From: Promethearchaeota archaeon
Lineage (GTDB): Archaea > Asgardarchaeota > Lokiarchaeia > Sigyniarchaeales > SOKP01
Direction: 5' to 3'
NCBI GenBank assembly: GCA_016840695.1
Contig: JAEORV010000186.1
Coordinates: forward strand, 1 to 5,040
Length of the DNA stretch: 5,040 bases
Part shown: one piece after another, positions 1 to 5,040 of the stretch
Layout of the letters: every line of letters starts with the position of its first letter
Position numbering within the stretch: position 1 is the stretch's first letter
Notes under the pieces: generated by a model
The model's input: only the letters and a program-made list of their open reading frames with translations
Database searches by the model: none
What the model was told of the DNA's origin: nothing
Translations under genes and position numbers: made by a program

Positions 1-1281
<1,281 letters not shown>

Positions 1282-1313
1282 TTATTTATCAATAGTATTA
1301 AAATTTTAAATAT

Positions 1314-1318
1314 GTGAT
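1314..1318 (+). promoter_or_regulatory. Probable ribosome-binding site of gyrA
   Basis: GTGAT lies six bases before the gyrA ATG and matches part of the AGGAGGTGATC sequence complementary to the 3' end of 16S rRNA. It is the only such match in the 43-base AT-rich gap. It supports the ATG at 1325, which also begins the conserved GyrA N-terminus. The match is short, so it could be chance. Confidence 0.45.
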
Positions 1319-1324
1319 ATAATA

Positions 1325-3790
1325 ATGAGTTCCGATAAGATTAAGGAAGTACTGCTAAAAGAAGAAATGGAAAGCAGTTATATCGATTATGCTATGTCCG
1401 TGGTCATTGGGAGGGCTATACCTGACGTGAGGGATGGATTAAAAGTTGTACACCGAAGAATAATTTACGCAATGACAGATAATGGTTATTTTTACAACCG
1501 ACCTCACGTGAAAAGCGCTAGAACCGTGGGAGAAGTTCTTGGAAAATACCACCCTCATGGAGACATGGCCGTGTATAACGCATTAGTTCGTATGGGTCAG
1601 GATTTCTCGTTAAGATATACACTGATCGATCCTCAAGGAAATTTCGGCTCTATTGACGGGGATCCTCCAGCAGCAATGCGATATACCGAATCTCGCTTGT
1701 CTCAAATTGCAAATGAGATAATCGAAGATCTAGATAGCGAAACTGTAGACTTCGAGCCAAACTTTGACGAGAGCCTTAAAGAACCCACATTCATGCCTTC
1801 CAAGCTTCCGAATATGCTGATTAACGGAACTAAGGGTATCGCAGTTGGCATGGCTACTTCAATGCCACCACACAATTTAAGCGAGATTTGCGATGGTATC
1901 TCAGCTAGCATTGACGACCCAGACATATCCCTTGAAGAATTAATGGAAATAATAAAAGGACCTGATTTTCCAACAGGAGGGATAATTACTAGTTCAAATG
2001 GTATTTACACTGCGTATTCTACGGGGTATGGAAAGATCAACATACGAGGAAAAATTGAGTACGAAACCAAGGGTAAGGTTAATAATCTCATCATAACTGA
2101 AATTCCATATTTAGTTAATAAAACCATGTTAATTGAGTCAATCGCCAAACTCATTAGGGATGGCGTGTTAAAAGATGTTCGCGATTTAAGGGACGAGTCT
2201 GATAGAAAGGGAATGCGCATCGTGTTAGAATTAAGAAAAGGTGCCCAACCCGTGATATTACAAAATATCCTGTTTAAACGAACAAGATTACTTACGAGCT
2301 TTAACGTAATTAACTTAGTATTAATCAATAACGGTAAACAACCAAAAATTCTCACTCTAAGAGAGTTAATTCAAGAATACATAGAACACCGTCTTATTAT
2401 AATAACCAAAAGAACGGAATTCAAATTAAAAAAAGCCCAGAGTAGGTTACATATCGTTCAAGGGCTTTTAATTGCCTTAAATGACATCGATAATGTCATA
2501 AAAATAATAAAAAGCGCAAAAGATACGGATGAAGCTAAAATAAAGTTAATTGATGCCTATAAATTCAGCGATATTCAGGTCAAAGCCATTTTAAGCATGC
2601 CGCTTTCACGCTTGACAAATTTAGAACAACAAAAATTAATTGATGAAGAAACCGCATTGAACGAAACCATTAAAGAATTAAATAAAATCCTTGAAAGTAA
2701 AACTGTTCGTTTAGGTATCATCAAGCACGAGCTTGCTGATCTTAAAAAGAAATACGGAGACGAGCGGAGGACTGAAATTATTGAAGAGGACACAAACGAG
2801 ACTGATATCGAAAAGAAAGATCTTGTTAAAAAAGAACCTACGATCGTGGTTTTAACAAAAAATCATTATATTAAGAGAATGTCCGTTAAAGCTTATCGAT
2901 CTCAAGGACGAGGTGGTCGTGGGAAAAAAGGAATGACCGTTCGAGACGAAGATTTCATTCAAGACTTATTCGTTGCGTCAACTCACGATACAATTTTATT
3001 CTTTACCACTGAAGGAAGAGTTTACAGGAAAAAATGCTTTGAAATTCCGTTGCAACAACGGACTGCGAAGGGTAAACCCATAGTGAATCTGCTCGCCTTA
3101 AAAGAAGGTGACGACATCTCCGAAATGATTCCAATTCATAGCTTCGACACGAACGAAATGCTAATTATGGCTACAAAAAAGGGTATTGTTAAAAAAATCC
3201 CTCTCAAATTATTTTCCAAGGTTCAAAAGACAGGGATAAGAGCCCAAAAAATTCGACTCGATGACGAGCTAGTTAGTATTAAAAAACTTACAAACGAATT
3301 ACAGGATATATTTTTAGCAACAAAACATGGCTACGCAATACGATTTGACGAATCTGAATTGAGGGAACTAGGAAGAAATTCTATAGGCGTTAAAGGTGCA
3401 GACTTACGCCGCGACGACGAAGTCGTGGGATGCTTGCTTGTAACTGACGAAGAATATATTCTTACTCTTACAAAAGATGGAAAAGGACAAAGAACAAAAA
3501 TTCAAGAATATAGGAAAACTGGTCGAGGAGCAAAAGGTGTAATCAATATAACCTTAAATCAAGAGAAACAAGATGAGGTTATTGCTTTAAAAAAAGCTCA
3601 GGATCAAGATTTACTAATAGGAACTGAGCAAGGACAAGTTATGAGAATGCCTATTGATTCAGTTCGACTTACACATAGAAAATCTAAAGGTGTGAGATTG
3701 ATGAAGCTTTACGAAGAGGATTCTGTTGTGACAATTGGTGTGTGTGCCAAATCTGTCGAAGAGGAAGTGAAGCCAAAAAGTAAAGAATAA
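1325..3790 (+). CDS. gyrA: DNA gyrase subunit A
   Basis: Complete DNA breakage-reunion subunit of gyrase, 821 residues, a normal length. It cuts both strands of the gate DNA through a tyrosyl-phosphate bond, and its C-terminal domain wraps DNA to give negative supercoiling. Visible: [20 protein letters not shown] (21-40), HRR (43-45), HPHGD (76-80), and catalytic Tyr120 with Arg119 in AAMRYTE, equivalent to E. coli Tyr122. Ile172 in [12 protein letters not shown] matches the DNA-intercalating E. coli Ile174. A helical C-gate region ends at [11 protein letters not shown] (475-485). The C-terminal beta-pinwheel starts near 500 and holds the GyrA-box QGRGGRG (527-533), the hallmark separating GyrA from ParC. 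Later blades show the repeated pattern of a short strand then a basic G-x-x-x-R/K segment. The tail after the last blade is short ([11 protein letters not shown]), not a long acidic tail. Oddities: Met81 and Asn85 replace E. coli Ser83 and Asp87, and Val41 sits where DGLKPVHRR normally has Pro. The start is supported by family alignment and an upstream GTGAT. Confidence 0.97.
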   Translation: MSSDKIKEVLLKEEMESSYIDYAMSVVIGRAIPDVRDGLKVVHRRIIYAMTDNGYFYNRPHVKSARTVGEVLGKYHPHGDMAVYNALVRMGQDFSLRYTLIDPQGNFGSIDGDPPAAMRYTESRLSQIANEIIEDLDSETVDFEPNFDESLKEPTFMPSKLPNMLINGTKGIAVGMATSMPPHNLSEICDGISASIDDPDISLEELMEIIKGPDFPTGGIITSSNGIYTAYSTGYGKINIRGKIEYETKGKVNNLIITEIPYLVNKTMLIESIAKLIRDGVLKDVRDLRDESDRKGMRIVLELRKGAQPVILQNILFKRTRLLTSFNVINLVLINNGKQPKILTLRELIQEYIEHRLIIITKRTEFKLKKAQSRLHIVQGLLIALNDIDNVIKIIKSAKDTDEAKIKLIDAYKFSDIQVKAILSMPLSRLTNLEQQKLIDEETALNETIKELNKILESKTVRLGIIKHELADLKKKYGDERRTEIIEEDTNETDIEKKDLVKKEPTIVVLTKNHYIKRMSVKAYRSQGRGGRGKKGMTVRDEDFIQDLFVASTHDTILFFTTEGRVYRKKCFEIPLQQRTAKGKPIVNLLALKEGDDISEMIPIHSFDTNEMLIMATKKGIVKKIPLKLFSKVQKTGIRAQKIRLDDELVSIKKLTNELQDIFLATKHGYAIRFDESELRELGRNSIGVKGADLRRDDEVVGCLLVTDEEYILTLTKDGKGQRTKIQEYRKTGRGAKGVINITLNQEKQDEVIALKKAQDQDLLIGTEQGQVMRMPIDSVRLTHRKSKGVRLMKLYEEDSVVTIGVCAKSVEEEVKPKSKE

Positions 3791-3823
3791 AAAATAATCT
3801 CATTTTACTATCATTAATTAACG

Positions 3824-3839
3824 TTTTTGGTGCTTTTTT
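3824..3839 (+). terminator. Possible T-run termination signal after gyrA
   Basis: A run of five T (3824-3828) and a run of six T (3834-3839) lie 34-49 bases after the gyrA stop with no GC-rich hairpin before them. Archaeal intrinsic termination relies on such T-runs without a stem. The runs end directly at the next start codon and flank its probable ribosome-binding site, so they could equally be plain AT-rich leader, and gyrA and the next gene may be partly cotranscribed. Low confidence. Confidence 0.25.
3829..3832 (+). promoter_or_regulatory. Probable ribosome-binding site of the phosphoesterase gene
   Basis: GGTG ends eight bases before the ATG at 3841 and matches the anti-Shine-Dalgarno complement GGTGATC. 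The spacing favours ATG 3841 over the in-frame TTG at 3838 as the start. Only four bases match, so support is moderate. Confidence 0.45.
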
Positions 3840-3840
3840 G

Positions 3841-4389
3841 ATGATCAACACAGATAAAGATGAATTATTAATAGGTTTGATCTCTGACACGCATGTTCCA
3901 ACTAGAAATGATAAAGTTCCTGATGTAATCCTAAAGGATTTTAAAGATCGGAATGTGGATTATGTGTTCCACATGGGCGATTTTTGCTCTATAGAAATAT
4001 ATGAACAACTGACTGAACTTTTTGGAAAGGATAAGGTTTTTGCTGTCATAGGCAATATGGACGCTGGTAGTAGTGAATTGAAGAAAATTTTACCTGAAAC
4101 TCTAGAGCTTGATCTTTATGGGCGCAAAATATTCATTACTCATGGAACTGGTGGACCCTCGATGATTGTTCGACGGTTAAACAAAAACCACGATTTATCC
4201 AAATATGAAATTATCATCTTCGGTCATACTCATCACCCCATGAATCAAATTAACGAAAAAGACGGGAAATTATACTTGAATCCCGGGACGTGCACTCCAA
4301 TTGACGGAAGATTGACTGTTGAGAGTTCTTACGGATTCCTTAAGATTTCGAAAGATAAAGTAGAGCCAGAAATCGTTTATTTAGAGTAA
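3841..4389 (+). CDS. YfcE/MJ0936-family metallophosphoesterase
   Basis: Predicted soluble cytoplasmic phosphodiesterase of 182 residues with a two-metal calcineurin-like fold (Metallophos_2 type). All signature motifs are present in order: SDTH (Asp16, His18), HMGDF (Asp47), GNMD (Asn72), THGTG (His101), FGHTH (His129, His131), then NPGT near the end, a standard family mark. These supply the usual Asp/His/Asn ligands for Mn or Ni, so the enzyme looks active. The HGTGGPS form after motif IV resembles the HGxGSP subgroup rather than the THGH of MJ0936. Characterised relatives cleave model substrates such as bis-p-nitrophenyl phosphate; the natural substrate is generally unknown, so I give no gene symbol. 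No signal peptide or membrane segment is seen. I chose ATG 3841 over TTG 3838, which would add one residue, because ATG is stronger and GGTG is well placed. The gene follows gyrA by 50 bases and is two bases from the next gene, implying cotranscription with it. Confidence 0.93.
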   Translation: MINTDKDELLIGLISDTHVPTRNDKVPDVILKDFKDRNVDYVFHMGDFCSIEIYEQLTELFGKDKVFAVIGNMDAGSSELKKILPETLELDLYGRKIFITHGTGGPSMIVRRLNKNHDLSKYEIIIFGHTHHPMNQINEKDGKLYLNPGTCTPIDGRLTVESSYGFLKISKDKVEPEIVYLE

Positions 4390-4391
4390 TT

Positions 4392-5040
4392 ATGATTGAT
4401 AACATCAAGTTCGGGATAAAAATCAATACCGATGAATTCCATCTTCTTACTGAAATATATGAAAATCAAGATATAATTGATTTTATCGAGGTGCTAATTC
4501 CTCCGGAGTTTACACGCGAGGATCTAACAATTATAAGAGGTTTTAAACTCCCTTATTCTATTCATTTTCCTCATTTGAAAGAAAATATTGATTTCGGAAA
4601 CTCCAAGAAAGCCGCGTATAACCAAAAATTTATTGAAAAAGTGAATGCTCTCAAAAAAACATTTGACCAATTGCGACCTTTCTGTTATATCGTACATCCT
4701 GAATCTGGTAATTTAGAAATGTCTGTAGAAAACATCAGACAATTACAGGTTAAGCCCCTTGCTATCGAAAACATGCCATACAAGTTTTCTTCGGGAGGAA
4801 ATCGCTTGGCTCACGTTCCAGAGACTATTAGACCTTATTTTGAAAAAATGCCTGACATAGAATTTTGCCTCGATTTAAACCACGCAGTAAAAACGGCTAT
4901 TTCCGAATCTCTTGACTATATCGAGTTAATAAAAAGTTTCATGGAACTCAAAAAACCCATCCATTTTCACATTGCTGATGGAGACTTGAATTCTGAGTAC
5001 GATGACCATTTAGCTATAGGGGAAGGAAACTATGATATTT
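4392..5040 (+). CDS. Endonuclease IV / xylose isomerase-like TIM-barrel protein, 3'-truncated by window edge
   Basis: Open from ATG 4392 to the window edge with no stop: 216 codons seen. The pattern of metal ligands matches the AP endonuclease 2 (xylose isomerase-like) TIM-barrel superfamily and fits E. coli endonuclease IV in order: His58 in SIHFPH (for His69), His102 in IVHPE (His109), Glu126 in AIENMP (Glu145), Asp161 and His164 in CLDLNHA (Asp179, His182), His193 in FHIADGD (His216), Asp204 and His206 in DDHLAIGEG (Asp229, His231). The last ligand, Glu261, would fall beyond the edge. Outside these motifs it looks divergent, and the spacing is shorter than in true endonuclease IV. It could be an abasic-site endonuclease, a sugar-phosphate isomerase/epimerase, or an uncharacterised metal enzyme; the sequence does not decide. 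The start lies two bases after the phosphoesterase stop with no clear Shine-Dalgarno (only GAG at 4384-4386), which suggests translational coupling. Typical relatives are about 250-280 residues, so roughly 40-60 are missing. Confidence 0.8.
   Translation, partial: MIDNIKFGIKINTDEFHLLTEIYENQDIIDFIEVLIPPEFTREDLTIIRGFKLPYSIHFPHLKENIDFGNSKKAAYNQKFIEKVNALKKTFDQLRPFCYIVHPESGNLEMSVENIRQLQVKPLAIENMPYKFSSGGNRLAHVPETIRPYFEKMPDIEFCLDLNHAVKTAISESLDYIELIKSFMELKKPIHFHIADGDLNSEYDDHLAIGEGNYDI

Noticed and set aside
1305..1312. TTTAAATA resembling an archaeal TATA box before gyrA
   Set aside because: It lies only 13-20 bases before the ATG, so a start of transcription about 25 bases downstream would fall inside gyrA. 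Cotranscription with gyrB is simpler.
1318..1323. TATAAT resembling a bacterial -10 box
   Set aside because: It touches the gyrA ATG, leaving no room for a transcript start before the gene, and no -35 box is placed for it. It is chance in AT-rich DNA.
1702..1926. Antisense open frame of 74 codons inside gyrA
   Set aside because: Serine/leucine-rich translation typical of the reverse strand of a coding gene, fully covered by the conserved gyrA core.
2005..2355. Antisense open frame of 116 codons inside gyrA
   Set aside because: It lies wholly opposite conserved gyrA coding sequence, shows no recognisable motif and has no ribosome-binding site I could see; it is a shadow of the gyrA codons.
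2575..2793. Antisense open frame of 72 codons inside gyrA
   Set aside because: Opposite the conserved C-gate helices of gyrA; no motif or independent start signal.
3779..3809. Inverted repeat AGTAAA / TTTACT around the gyrA stop codon
   Set aside because: Six AT-rich pairs with a 19-base loop would be very unstable, so it is not a credible terminator hairpin.
3838..3840. TTG as the start of the phosphoesterase
   Set aside because: The ATG directly after it is a stronger start with good spacing to GGTG; TTG would add just one residue.
3684..3890. Antisense open frame spanning the gyrA end and the phosphoesterase start
   Set aside because: Overlaps two well-supported genes and has no recognisable protein features; the 50-base gap between them is too short to argue for it.

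Overview
This AT-rich window is a compact housekeeping stretch with all genes on the + strand. It carries the C-terminal two thirds of gyrB, a complete gyrA, a complete MJ0936/YfcE-type metallophosphoesterase, and the first 216 codons of an endonuclease IV / xylose isomerase-like TIM-barrel protein that runs off the right edge. Every gap is under 60 bases. I see no RNA gene, insertion sequence, CRISPR array or long repeat.

The host is most likely an AT-rich archaeon. The clues are indirect: ribosome-binding sites of the GGTG / GTGAT kind, T-runs rather than a GC hairpin after gyrA, mixed use of AGA, AGG, CGA and ATA codons, and a phosphoesterase plus TIM-barrel pair of a kind often found in archaea. 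A bacterium cannot be excluded, because gyrase is basically bacterial and reached archaea by transfer. I cannot place the lineage; DPANN, Asgard and euryarchaeal groups are all possible.

Layout: 1-1281 gyrB (N-terminal ATPase core missing at the left edge); 1282-1324 AT-rich spacer with the gyrA ribosome-binding site; 1325-3790 gyrA; 3791-3840 spacer with two T-runs and a GGTG ribosome-binding site; 3841-4389 phosphoesterase; a two-base gap; 4392-5040 TIM-barrel protein.

GyrB and GyrA form the A2B2 DNA gyrase that introduces negative supercoils using ATP. The GyrA-box in the C-terminal domain marks this as gyrase rather than topoisomerase IV. The last two genes are almost certainly cotranscribed. 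Both encode predicted metal-dependent enzymes; a link to gyrase or DNA repair is only a guess from position. I found no clear undescribed system. The most notable details are unusual residues in conserved gyrase motifs: GyrB TOPRIM, and the GyrA positions equivalent to E. coli Ser83 and Asp87.
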